Positions 9,507-18,297 of a DNA stretch of 64,000 nt are shown one piece after another. The stretch's first letter is position 1. Every line of letters begins with the position of its first letter. The notes beneath the pieces are model-generated. The model had not been told where the DNA came from, made no database searches, and saw nothing but the letters and a program-made list of their open reading frames with translations. The translations under genes and the position numbers were made by a program. The stretch covers positions 930,001 to 994,000 of the forward strand of contig JAYJMM010000037.1 of NCBI GenBank assembly GCA_037349105.1, written 5' to 3'. The DNA is from Limnomonas spitsbergensis. Taxonomy: Eukaryota > Chlorophyta > Chlorophyceae > Chlamydomonadales.

Positions 9507-12500
9507 AAGGGAGTGGTCCTGTTCGAGCCCTTCGGAGGTATGTGCTCCGGGCTTGAGATGGTGCTTAGAGCAGGCATCCCGGTCATCCAGTATCTGTATG
9601 CCGACACCAGTGCCACCATGCGAGAGATCGCAGGGGGGAGACTGGTGCAGCTGCACAAGCAATACCCGCTATTGCTCCCAGCGCCTGCTGTCAAGGGGGC
9701 GTTCAGGGCTTTACCCCAGGACGTGTACTCCATTACTGCCCAGCACTTCATAGAGGCTGGGGCACAGCAGGGTCGCCAGTGGTTTATGGTAGCAGGATGG
9801 GAGTGCCATGACTTGTCGGCTGCAGGCAAGGGCAAGGGGCTCGAGGGGGCCAGGAGCAAGTCTTTCTTCCCCCTTATCAAGCTGCTCGGCTCCTTGCAGA
9901 TCCTGCAGAGGGCCAAGCCGCCAGCATACCTGATTGAAAATGTCGCTATGCAGCTAAACGAGAGGAGCGAGAAGGCTAGTGTAGAGGCTTTCGGCGAGGT
10001 GTGCAGGATGCTGGGCAGGCCCTCCCTGTTTGATGCAGCGCAAGTGGGCTCCTATGCCCACCGCACGCGTAACTACTGGGGCAACCTAGCACCAGCTGCA
10101 GACATTGAGTTTGTTATCCAGGCATCGCATAGGCCGCACGACGGTATTGTGGATGACATCCTGGACGAGGGTAGTGGGGCGCAGGTCGTGGCCTGCCCCG
10201 ATAACGGCGGGTACCGCATCAATGTGTCTGGGCAACCAAGGAGGGCGCTGCCCTGCCTCATGGCCACCCCCGCATCCTACGCTTTCCGGAACGGGCAGAG
10301 CGGCATGGTTTTCAGGCCCATGGGGGGCCTGCAGGAACCAAATGCAAATGAAAGGGAGAGGGCCATGGGGTACGCAGTGGGGTCCACTTTGCCCCGCCCA
10401 GACTTCCCTGAGGGAGATAGGAGGGCCGCCTTGGGCAGGTGCATGGATGCTTGGGCTCTCGAGGCTTGGCTCACCATAGCCCTCGAGGCGGCCAAGATCA
10501 TCCCTAGGGAGCTGGCCCGCAGGGCTGGCTTACCAGGCCCGGACCGCGACCCGGCTATCGGCATGACCCTTACGTCCACACATTGCGCCCTAGCCAGTGC
10601 AGGCAAAGCATGCTCCGGCGAGGACGAAGCGGCAGCAACATATCGGCAGTGCTTGGGGGAGTCAGCGGCAGCAGACTGGGCAATTGCAGCCCAGGAACCA
10701 GGTGGGCAGTCTGACCCAGACCCAGATCCCGTCCGGATAGCTGACGACGAAACAGGGGAGGTCGTGGACCCGCCAGGGTGCGCAGCAGGGCCTGCAGCCC
10801 GGGTGGACGTATGGACAGACGTGCCAGTCCTGCACTACCTGCAATCAAAAACGCACCCCCCTAGGGCAGAAGCAGGGGAACAGGCCAGGGTGCAGCGCAG
10901 AGCCGCACCTTTCCAGTGGGAACCAGAGAGGGGGGGCGTGCTGATAAGGGTGATGCCAGACGGACGACGGTGTGTAGTTCCCAGGCCCGAGGACAGACAG
11001 GCAGTAATCAGGGAAGCTCACGCTAGCACCGGTCACTTCGGCAGCCACCGCACGGCCTTCATGATCCTGCAGCAGCACTGGTGGAGAGGGCTTAGAGCAG
11101 CGGTCAGGAAGGCTGTCCAGGAGTGCGGGGTGTGCGACAGGGCAAGGGCGTCCACGTTCAATCACACGCAGCCAGACCTGCACCCACTCCCTATTGAGGG
11201 TTTATTTTTCCGCTGGGGTGTGGACCTGTGCGGGCCGTTCACTACCACGCCTAGGGGCAACCGGTACGTCATGGTGTGTGTAGAGCACTACTCCAAGTGG
11301 GTGGAGCTTATCCCCATCCCCAGCAAGGCGTCTGACGTGACGGCCTTGGCATTCTTCCAAAACGTGGTTGCACGGTTTGGGGGATGCGCAGAGGTGGTCA
11401 CCGATCAGGGGACAGAGTTCCAGGGAGAGTTCCAAGACATGTTACTCGATTGCTTCATTGACCATCGCACCACCTCCGCCAACCATCCCCAGGCGGATGG
11501 GCTATCCGAACGGGCTGTCCAGACCCTCAAGACGGGCCTGCGCAAGTGCTGCGGGGACGGGAGCAGCGACGACTCGTGGGACAGGATGGTCCCGTGGGTG
11601 GCGCTGGGTTTCCGGTGCTCACCTCAGCAGGCTACGCACATGGCTCCCTACGAGGTCCTGTACGGGCAGAAGCCAGTGTTCCCCTCCAAGGTCGGGGCAG
11701 ACCTGTGGAGTACAGCGCGAGTGGCAACAGTGGAGGAGGCCGCAAACCTGCTCCTCGCCAGGGTGGCCAGGATCAAGGAGGCCCTTCCGGTCGCGGGAGA
11801 GCACCTGAAGATCGCACAGCACCGGGACAAGTTGCGCTACGCCAGGATCCGCGGAGGAGGATATGTACCCCAGGTCAGGCGGTTCGCCGTTGGGGATTAC
11901 GTGTACGTCCGGTACGCTTCGGAGCGGCGCAGCCTCGACCCCAAAGCCAGGCCGGAAATCCTGCGGGTGCAGAGGCTGGGGGAGACGGGGGCGTTGGTGC
12001 TGGAGGGCGCCGATGGCTTGACCGTAACAGAGAACGCAGTCAACTGCTCCCCGTGCCACCTCCCCAACCTGAAAGGCAGGGTGGATTTCAGCACCTCCAG
12101 GCCCAACGTCAGCCTGTCCTGCGAAGCCTGCCGCCTACCCGACCGGGGGGACGTCATGCTCCTGTGCGACGCATGCAACACCGGCTGGCACATGGACTGC
12201 CTCACGCCAGCGCTCTACGCCATACCCGAGGGCGATTGGATGTGCCCCAGGTGCGAGCCAGCATCAAGGACCAGCCAAGAGACGGGCCCGGCCGCAGCAG
12301 CAGTACCGAACAAACCAGCCCATCACGAGGAGACAGCGCCCCGGGCAGCCAGGGCAGCCGCCAGAGCAGCCCAGGAGACAGGAGCCATGGACAAGCCAGA
12401 GGTGGAGGTCATGGCCACCAATCCGGCCACTAAACAGATGGAGCGGGGCATCGCCAGGCCCATGCCCAACGGGCTGTATGACATTTCATACACAACGGGC

Positions 12501-12740
12501 TGTATGACATTTCATACACAACGGGCAGAGGGGAAGCCAACGTCACCCCCAGGGCAGTCCAGCGCAGGGCCAAAGCGGCCACCGACGCAGCAAGAGCAGA
12601 GGAGGAGACAGCTGCCTAGGGGCAGACAGCCAAGGGGGACAAGGAGGGATAATAGCCATAGAACCGCCACAGGGCCAGCCACCTGTAGAGGCGGGTTGGG
12701 AGAAGCACCGCTGCTACTGCACACGTCTCCTGTAGCTTAG
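9507..12740 (+). CDS. Retrotransposon polyprotein, part 2: DNMT3/DRM-like cytosine methyltransferase, integrase, PHD finger
   Basis: Residues are counted from 9513. A C5-cytosine methyltransferase fills residues 1-330: motif I FEPFGGMCSGLE, motif IV GWECHDLSAAGKGKG with catalytic Cys98, motif VI IENVA, motif VIII AHRTRNYWGNL, and a C-terminal block RAMGYAVGS...LGRCMDAW. The DLS, HR-x-R-x-x-WGNL and GRC-x-x-W signatures resemble the de novo DNMT3/DRM branch; the usual Pro before the catalytic Cys is Glu. Integrase follows: HHCC zinc site H503, H508, C538, C541, and catalytic D571, D631, E666 with the standard D-x35-E spacing. A C4HC3 PHD finger lies at 870-916. The last 75 or so residues are altered by a 26-bp tandem duplication at 12468-12519. 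Likely role: integration plus cytosine methylation and chromatin reading; methylation activity is inferred, not shown. Confidence 0.93.
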   Translation, partial: KGVVLFEPFGGMCSGLEMVLRAGIPVIQYLYADTSATMREIAGGRLVQLHKQYPLLLPAPAVKGAFRALPQDVYSITAQHFIEAGAQQGRQWFMVAGWECHDLSAAGKGKGLEGARSKSFFPLIKLLGSLQILQRAKPPAYLIENVAMQLNERSEKASVEAFGEVCRMLGRPSLFDAAQVGSYAHRTRNYWGNLAPAADIEFVIQASHRPHDGIVDDILDEGSGAQVVACPDNGGYRINVSGQPRRALPCLMATPASYAFRNGQSGMVFRPMGGLQEPNANERERAMGYAVGSTLPRPDFPEGDRRAALGRCMDAWALEAWLTIALEAAKIIPRELARRAGLPGPDRDPAIGMTLTSTHCALASAGKACSGEDEAAATYRQCLGESAAADWAIAAQEPGGQSDPDPDPVRIADDETGEVVDPPGCAAGPAARVDVWTDVPVLHYLQSKTHPPRAEAGEQARVQRRAAPFQWEPERGGVLIRVMPDGRRCVVPRPEDRQAVIREAHASTGHFGSHRTAFMILQQHWWRGLRAAVRKAVQECGVCDRARASTFNHTQPDLHPLPIEGLFFRWGVDLCGPFTTTPRGNRYVMVCVEHYSKWVELIPIPSKASDVTALAFFQNVVARFGGCAEVVTDQGTEFQGEFQDMLLDCFIDHRTTSANHPQADGLSERAVQTLKTGLRKCCGDGSSDDSWDRMVPWVALGFRCSPQQATHMAPYEVLYGQKPVFPSKVGADLWSTARVATVEEAANLLLARVARIKEALPVAGEHLKIAQHRDKLRYARIRGGGYVPQVRRFAVGDYVYVRYASERRSLDPKARPEILRVQRLGETGALVLEGADGLTVTENAVNCSPCHLPNLKGRVDFSTSRPNVSLSCEACRLPDRGDVMLLCDACNTGWHMDCLTPALYAIPEGDWMCPRCEPASRTSQETGPAAAAVPNKPAHHEETAPRAARAAARAAQETGAMDKPEVEVMATNPATKQMERGIARPMPNGLYDISYTTGCMTFHTQRAEGKPTSPPGQSSAGPKRPPTQQEQRRRQLPRGRQPRGTRRDNSHRTATGPATCRGGLGEAPLLLHTSPVA
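12468..12519 (+). repeat. 26-bp perfect tandem duplication shifting the frame at the polyprotein C-terminus
   Basis: Two identical 26-bp units (12468-12493, 12494-12519) are followed by the start of a third. Because 26 is not a multiple of 3, everything after it is read in a shifted frame to the stop at 12738-12740. With one unit the frame would instead stop at the TAG at 12617-12619, just before a purine-rich tract (12631-12649) that could be the polypurine tract. This is probably a recent lesion of this copy, outside the PHD and integrase domains. Confidence 0.8.
12631..12649 (+). other. Purine-rich tract, possible polypurine tract of the retrotransposon
   Basis: A 19-base run that is almost all purine lies just after the inferred original stop codon, where plus-strand priming would be expected ahead of the 3' LTR. 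The LTR start cannot be fixed because the 5' LTR is outside the window. Confidence 0.3.
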
Positions 12741-12859
12741 GGCCAGGTGTCAACGGTGCAGTGGGGCGAGAGCAGCGGGTTTCCGTGTTCCTATGCAGAG
12801 CTCAGGGTTGAATAACAGGAGAAGTCTGTAGGCCCGGATCAGCCCCACTGAAGATTCGG

Positions 12860-13150
12860 GTCATTCTCATGCGACCCGCTGTAGATTTCTGATGGTTTCT
12901 GTGGGGTTCTGGTTTCTGATGGGTTCCGATGCGTTCTGATTTCTGGGGAATTCTGACAATTCCTGATGGTCTGATGCGTTCTGATGTCTGATAATTTCTG
13001 ACTTCTGATTTCTGATGGTTTCTGAGGAATTCTGACATTTCCTGATGGTCTGATGCGTTCTGATGTCTGATAATTTCTGACTTCTGATTTCTGATGGATT
13101 CTGATGGCCGCTGGCTTCCCGTAGTTCTGATGGCTTTTCAGGGGTTCTGA
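12860..13150. repeat. TCTGAT-rich minisatellite with 79-bp higher-order unit
   Basis: Degenerate TCTGAT/TTCTGA words fill the stretch. Two nearly identical 79-bp units start at 12949 and 13028. It lies in the non-coding 3' part of the retrotransposon; the short reading frames across it on the minus strand are repeat artefacts. Confidence 0.8.
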
Positions 13151-13527
13151 CCCTTTCTTGACTTCCAAACAAGCATGACAATGGTGAAGGTACCGGATTC
13201 TGTATGCCCTGATCAGGCCAGAAAGAGACCGGGAACCCAGAGGCCTGAGTCGAGTTTTCGGTACCTTGGTTGGACCTAGGGTTCGCCACGGGTTTCAGTG
13301 AGTATCCTTTGGTGAATTTCCTTGTGTTAATTTCCTGCAGTGGATTTTCTTCAGTGGATTTCTTTTGTTCAAACCGACTGGTTGGATTGCAGTCAGGTGT
13401 TTAGGAGGGTTCCGTGTTAGGGAACTCACCAGTTCTGAGTGTACATATTTTTCCGATCTCAGTTTCAGTACCACCCCTAGTCCGGCTCCCCACGCACGCC
13501 CGGTGTGCGTTTCGTGAGGAGCGGGGG

Positions 13528-13772
13528 GCGAGTAAAGTAGGGGCGGTACCCACAGCTAGGGGCGCCCGGGCAGGCCAGCCTTATCCCAGCCTTAGCTCTT
13601 ATGCGGTACGCTGTACCAAGTTACCCCTTTACAGCCCTTGTGCCTCAGCAGTGTAGTACAAGAGGCACGTATGTACAGGTGTTGAACCTTAGTTGTGAGT
13701 AGTTTGAGCCTCTCTAAGGCAGTAAGGACAGCTTACACCATTTTGGCACGATTACTGCTTTATGGTGCGACA
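13528..13772 (+). repeat. 245-bp direct repeat, copy 1 (probable LTR sequence)
   Basis: Identical as displayed to 14414-14658 (offset 886). It ends in TGCGACA; both copies diverge immediately after CA, as LTR ends do. The start has no TG, so this is not a whole LTR. Confidence 0.7.
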
Positions 13773-14413
13773 GCTGTCACGGTATAATGCAGTATACGTG
13801 CCAAAACCGTAGGGACCGCTGACGCGTCCCCGTAGACTCCGCAGCTTCCATGCGGAGCCCCTTTTTAGGGTTAGGAGCCCAGCTTCCCACTTTCGGGAAG
13901 GTCTGAGGCAGGGTTTCCCGTACTCAGTGCATAGGGCTTGCCGGGACCTTTGAATCCCGGCTTGCACACTTGACGTTCACTTCGTTCCTTTTAAGTGGAC
14001 AGGCCTCTATTTGTAACCAGCACCTGCTAGATCTCGGAGACCTACCCAGTGAAGTGCATCAAAGCCAGTACCACTAAGCCAGTCAAGCCTAGATCAGCGA
14101 CCCCGCCATCTAGCAAGCTCGAGAACACCTAACCCGAAGCCCAGCCCTACCTAGGACTACGTCGTCCGCAGTCTACGGCTACGGCTTCGCCCGCTACACG
14201 CGGTAAGTGACTCATAACGACCTGCAGGGTTCGCGACCCGACAGGCCATTAGTCGCAGCTCTACAAGCGACCAGCTCCACGCCTGTCATCTAGAAGTTCC
14301 AGCCACAGCTTAACGCGCTGCGCATTCGCGGCCAGCGTGTAGACGCTGAGTCCGCCCGTAGGCGTCCGCCACTCAGTGGGGAAGAAGTCCGCCACGGACC
14401 CGAAGCAACCATC
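13773..14413. other. 641 bp of GC-rich non-coding sequence between the 245-bp repeats
   Basis: No long reading frame or known motif is visible. It sits between two copies of the same 245-bp repeat, so it is either part of a complex LTR or the leader of a second, internally deleted element copy sandwiched between LTR ends. Confidence 0.4.
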
Positions 14414-14658
14414 GCGAGTAAAGTAGGGGCGGTACCCACAGCTAGGGGCGCCCGGGCAGGCCAGCCTTATCCCAGCCTTAGCTCTTATGCGGTACGCTGT
14501 ACCAAGTTACCCCTTTACAGCCCTTGTGCCTCAGCAGTGTAGTACAAGAGGCACGTATGTACAGGTGTTGAACCTTAGTTGTGAGTAGTTTGAGCCTCTC
14601 TAAGGCAGTAAGGACAGCTTACACCATTTTGGCACGATTACTGCTTTATGGTGCGACA
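14414..14658 (+). repeat. 245-bp direct repeat, copy 2 (probable 3' end of LTR)
   Basis: Second copy of 13528-13772. What follows (14659 on) is AT-richer host-like sequence, so 14658 is the best candidate for the right end of the retrotransposon. Confidence 0.65.
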
Positions 14659-15304
14659 AAACCTTTTCGTCAACTACTGAAGGGAATGCCAAGAGACTGA
14701 GGGGCTGGTGGCTGTGATTATTCACAACGTACTTTCAAGGGTCCCGTTTAGTTGGGGGCTACACAATGAGGCCATCAGAAAGTTGATGTGCCTTACATAA
14801 GCAGGCAAGCACAACATCCTCTCCACTGAAATAGACAAATGCCACGAATAGGAACCCTGGCCACTTCTTGAGGAGATGTGAGAATAATCACCACTTTATA
14901 CCAGAAATTCTCTGTTTTATACATACACACACACACAATATGGTTGAGTGCCCACGCGGCAGACCCTTATGAGCAGGGCCCTGAGGTGTAGCAACATTGA
15001 CACACATATAAGAGTGCTGACAAAACGACTCTCAATTCCTGGACCCTTGCACTTGCACTGACAGTACTGATGGTTGGCTAGCAGTCCTGTTATTGACCAG
15101 TTTGCATCGTTGTTGTTTGATTATTCGCTGCTGTCTCCACCGGACGGCCAGGTAAAATACTAGCAATGGCACAGAAGAAAAATGGGAATCACTCCAAAAC
15201 AATCATTGTTGACTGAGAATATCACAAATCGCGGAATCGTCCTGGTTTTATTGAGCCAGACCTGTGCAATAGCAGTCAGGACGGAATCTAATCCACTGCT
15301 CTAC
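14659..15304. other. 3' flank of the pherophorin gene; no gene seen
   Basis: No credible reading frame. There is a short CA-repeat near 14925. On the minus strand a TGTAA word, the usual volvocine polyadenylation signal, lies at 14793-14797, about 510 bases after the pherophorin stop, and could end that transcript. Confidence 0.4.
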
Positions 15305-18297
15305 TCAAGGAATGCTGGGGGCCAGCACGTTGGTGGAGCACACCACACCGCCGGCAGCGCTCTCAAGGAGCAGCTCAGGGTTCCGGTTCTCGTTCAAGAA
15401 GGGAACGATGTTGGTGTACGGAAACGACGCGGACTGGAAGTACACCAGGCTACCGCACATGATGTGGGCACTCTTGATCGATGCCTCCGTGCTTAGTTGA
15501 GCAGCCAGGCTGATCATCTGACTGTCCGTCAGCATCAACTGCATCTTGTACGCAACACGGTTGAAATTTGTGCCGCTAGGGAGGCCCGAGAGCGCAGTGC
15601 AGCCGTTGTACTCCCCTTCGGCCATGACCCTGGAGGGGACGATCCCCAGCGCCGTCAGCGCATCAGAGATCGTAGATTTCAAAGCCGGACAGAGAAACAA
15701 ACCCGTGGTGGACGGGTTCAGGTTGTCAGAATCCATAACCTTGGACAGGACCCAGACCATGACGTTGGGGACAACCGCCACGGGAGGAGGCTTGGGAGTG
15801 GGCGGGCGCGGTGGAGTAGGGGGAGGAGAGGGATGTGGCGAGGGTGGGTAAGAAGGTGAGGGTGGGGACGGCAGTGGCGGTGATGGTGGCGAGGGTGGGG
15901 CTGGCGGTGACGGAGGTGGGGAAGGCGAAGGGGGGGGAGTGGGGGACTTGGGAGGGCTAGGGGGCTTAGGAGGAGAGGGAGGCGGGGTGGGGGGCTGGGG
16001 AGGTGGGGTCGGAGGCGGGGGCGGCACCGGCGTGGGAGGCTTTGGAGAATGCGGTGATGGAGGGGAAGGTGAAGGTGATGGAGGGAGGGGAGGTGGAGGC
16101 CTAGGTGAGGGTGGTGGAGAAGGGGGAGGGGGGCTTGGTGTTGGAGGCCGGGGAGAGGGTAGGGGTGGTGGGGAGCTAACCGCTCCAGCAGAGTTGTCAA
16201 ATGGGAAAAGTGCAACGTCAGCTAGACCAGCGGGGCAGCACTCGTAGGGATTGTTGAGCTTTTCATCGTACAAGGCATACTCGAGCTCGTACTCTCCGTT
16301 GGACCAGGACTGACAGGGGTGGGGGGGAGATACAGGCGATTCAGGCAAACATAATAAGCATAATGGAAGGGACGAGGTGGAGAGACGTAGAGACAATTGC
16401 AACTAGCAAGGACATGATTAAGGGGGGCTGGGCGGGTGTGTAGCCTGACACACGAGATCATCCCGGCTAACCCATCTCCACAGATGAACTTCTCAAGTAC
16501 ATTCCGGTTACGAGATGCACATTTGCTCCCTCAAAAAGGATGGGGGGCCCAGTCCAGCGCACAATGCAGCTTGACCGCTCGCCAAAGACCGCCCACACCA
16601 GCCAACACAAGCTCTAGACTCACCGCCATGGTTGGGCAAGGCATGCTCAGTGTGAGGCAGACAGTGAGGCCCTGCGCCGTCACTGGCGTCTTCTGTAGAG
16701 CTGTGAGCTTAAGCACCTGCACCGGAAGAGGGTCGGTGGTCAGGTGTGCGGTACCAGATCATGGCTGGCCAAGAGTGCATGAACAGATCACGCCAATGGT
16801 AACGGTGCGGATGTGGCTTCGGCTCCGAGCTGCGCTGCTCCCTTCACCGCACGCCCCTAGAGGGGCGTAGCTTCTTTCTTTCTTTCAGACCACGCCATAA
16901 TGGGTAGCGAGGAGTACACAAGAGATAGGGTCGGTTATCTGGTGCTGGGGGGTCGATGAGCATGGCTAGGCCTGGACCAGGCAAGTGATGGGCTTTGGAA
17001 GATGACCTTATGATAGCTGCAAAAATATATAGCTGAGGCCGTACTACAGTGATGTCATACGCGGACTCACCCAATCCCCATTGTACATGGTCTGGTATGT
17101 GTAGGAGGTTCCGTACTTCTCTTTTCCCAGCTCCTGGATGCTGGCACTCCTGGCGGCGCCGCGGCACTGTTGGTCTGAGGTGGATCAATCGTTGGGGGGA
17201 GGATAGTGTGTGGCCATGCGCATGTGGCATGATCTAAAAAATGCTTTTGGTTATACTCCTGGCATGCCAAAGATAGTCTAGGAAGCTGGCTATGATGGGC
17301 TTATGGTCAACATGGGATCTCAGGCCTATTGCATGAGCCATTGGGTGGCCTGCCCATGCCATAAATCTGTCAATAATGCGGCAAATAGTCTAGGGACTCA
17401 CTGGGGTACCATTTGAACTTGTTGAATCCCACATCGCAGCAGTGGGTCATATTGAGGCCTTGGGGGACAAGGTTATCTATTCTGCACTGCTCTTGGTCGC
17501 GAACGGAGATCTGTTAGGAGAGAAAGGGGGACAGGACATGGTTCAGGTCAGATTAGTCGCCTCATGCATGCGGGTGGCGAAGGCTGCCGTGTGGTTATAC
17601 ATGTTGTTGGCAATAATGATAAGGACGCGAACTAGAATGCAGTCGCGGTGGCAGAGGTACGCAGCACAGTCTGTATGCGCGAAACTGTGCGTCCTGACGA
17701 ATATATTGCAACCCTCGTTGATCAACCGAAAGCATATTCATCCAGGCCACGCGAGTTGCCAAGCAGCAAGCTCTCAGGAACCTTCACAGGCCATTTCGAT
17801 TCAGGGTCGGTAGGAACATAAATAATATACTTCGCTTATCTAGCAGCTGATTTCTGGCGTCAGGAAATCCTCTCATGCGGGTGACTGCTACTACGTCCTC
17901 ATCAGAAGTTACGGCGAGGAACCCACTTGATAGCACATGGTGGATCCTGTGTCCTGGCCAGCTGAATCCTTGTAGATGTCATACTTCACCAGCTTTGCAG
18001 TGTACAGTGAGAGTCTGGCATCCGTCTTGCAGCCCTCAAAAGGAAAATCTGACCCAGGCACCAAGTAGGAGGATTGCGAGCCTGCGGAAGAGTAAATCGA
18101 CATCAAAGAACGCTCAGTTGCGACCGACGGGTGTCTGTTTGACAAGGGAGGTGCTGAGACAGCCCGTATTCAAAGGTACCTTGAAAGTGGACCACTGCGA
18201 CCAGGAGGCATGACAGGGCGACTGCGGCATCGAGACGCATTCTGATGAACATGCTGACCCAACTGTCGGCAGGAATAGGCTTCGACGAATTGGACAT
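15305..18297 (-). CDS. Pherophorin, extracellular-matrix hydroxyproline-rich glycoprotein (six exons, 519 aa)
   Basis: Exons on the minus strand: 18297-18180, 18081-17927, 17486-17402, 17174-17071, 16716-16624, 16309-15305. All introns are GT-AG and all phases agree. Residues 20-39 are hydrophobic (signal peptide or anchor). The N-terminal pherophorin domain (about 50-225) has the family FPF-x-x-C motif and spaced cysteines (CYQ, HCC, CR, VCL, CP, ECCP). A rod of SPPPP/PPSPxP repeats at about 231-361 is expected to be hydroxyproline-O-glycosylated. The C-terminal globular domain runs from 362 to 519. Pherophorins are secreted wall or matrix components in Chlamydomonas and Volvox, some induced by sexual signals or wounding. 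The intron between exons 4 and 5 holds a SINE-like insertion. Most of the gene is repeated at 20734-22723 in a truncated copy; this is the intact one. Confidence 0.9.
16797..16890 (+). mobile_element. SINE-like element, copy 1 (in pherophorin intron)
   Basis: About 94 bp: starts GGTAACGG, contains GATGTGGCTTCGG and GCTGCGCTG, a short GC hairpin (CGCCCC/GGGGCG), and ends in a TTTC-repeat tail. Flanked by imperfect direct repeats resembling CACGCCAATGG. It lies antisense in the intron 17070-16717. Confidence 0.7.

Larger units (their letters stand above)
1..14658 (+). mobile_element. Ty3/gypsy-type LTR retrotransposon carrying a DNA methyltransferase (5' part outside window)
   Basis: The block is one retrotransposon read left to right: protease-like domain, zinc-knuckle region, reverse transcriptase, RNase H, cytosine methyltransferase, integrase and PHD finger, then non-coding DNA with a long direct repeat that is probably the 3' LTR. 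Integrase after RNase H is the Ty3/gypsy order, against the Ty1/copia order. The coding part alone exceeds 12.7 kb, far larger than an ordinary gypsy element of about 5-6 kb. The reading frame is open at base 3, so more of the element (gag, 5' LTR) lies to the left. The right limit at 14658 is inferred from the end of the second 245-bp repeat, which finishes in CA. Coding capacity is almost intact, with one in-frame UAG and one 26-bp duplication, so this copy is young. Confidence 0.85.

Noticed and set aside
9513..9515. GTG as a true start of the methyltransferase-integrase protein
   Set aside because: GTG is not a normal start in nuclear eukaryotic genes, and the frame is continuous with the upstream one through a single UAG.
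15939..16247. Gly-rich plus-strand reading frame (and its copy at 20979-21287)
   Set aside because: It is the antisense of the pherophorin proline-rich rod; long open frames opposite Pro-rich codons are expected.
16797..16890. Introner (self-spliceable intron-creating element)
   Set aside because: Start and end resemble splice sites, but the copies sit inside larger pre-existing introns, in both orientations, with flanking duplications; a SINE explains them better. Kept only as a question in the findings.
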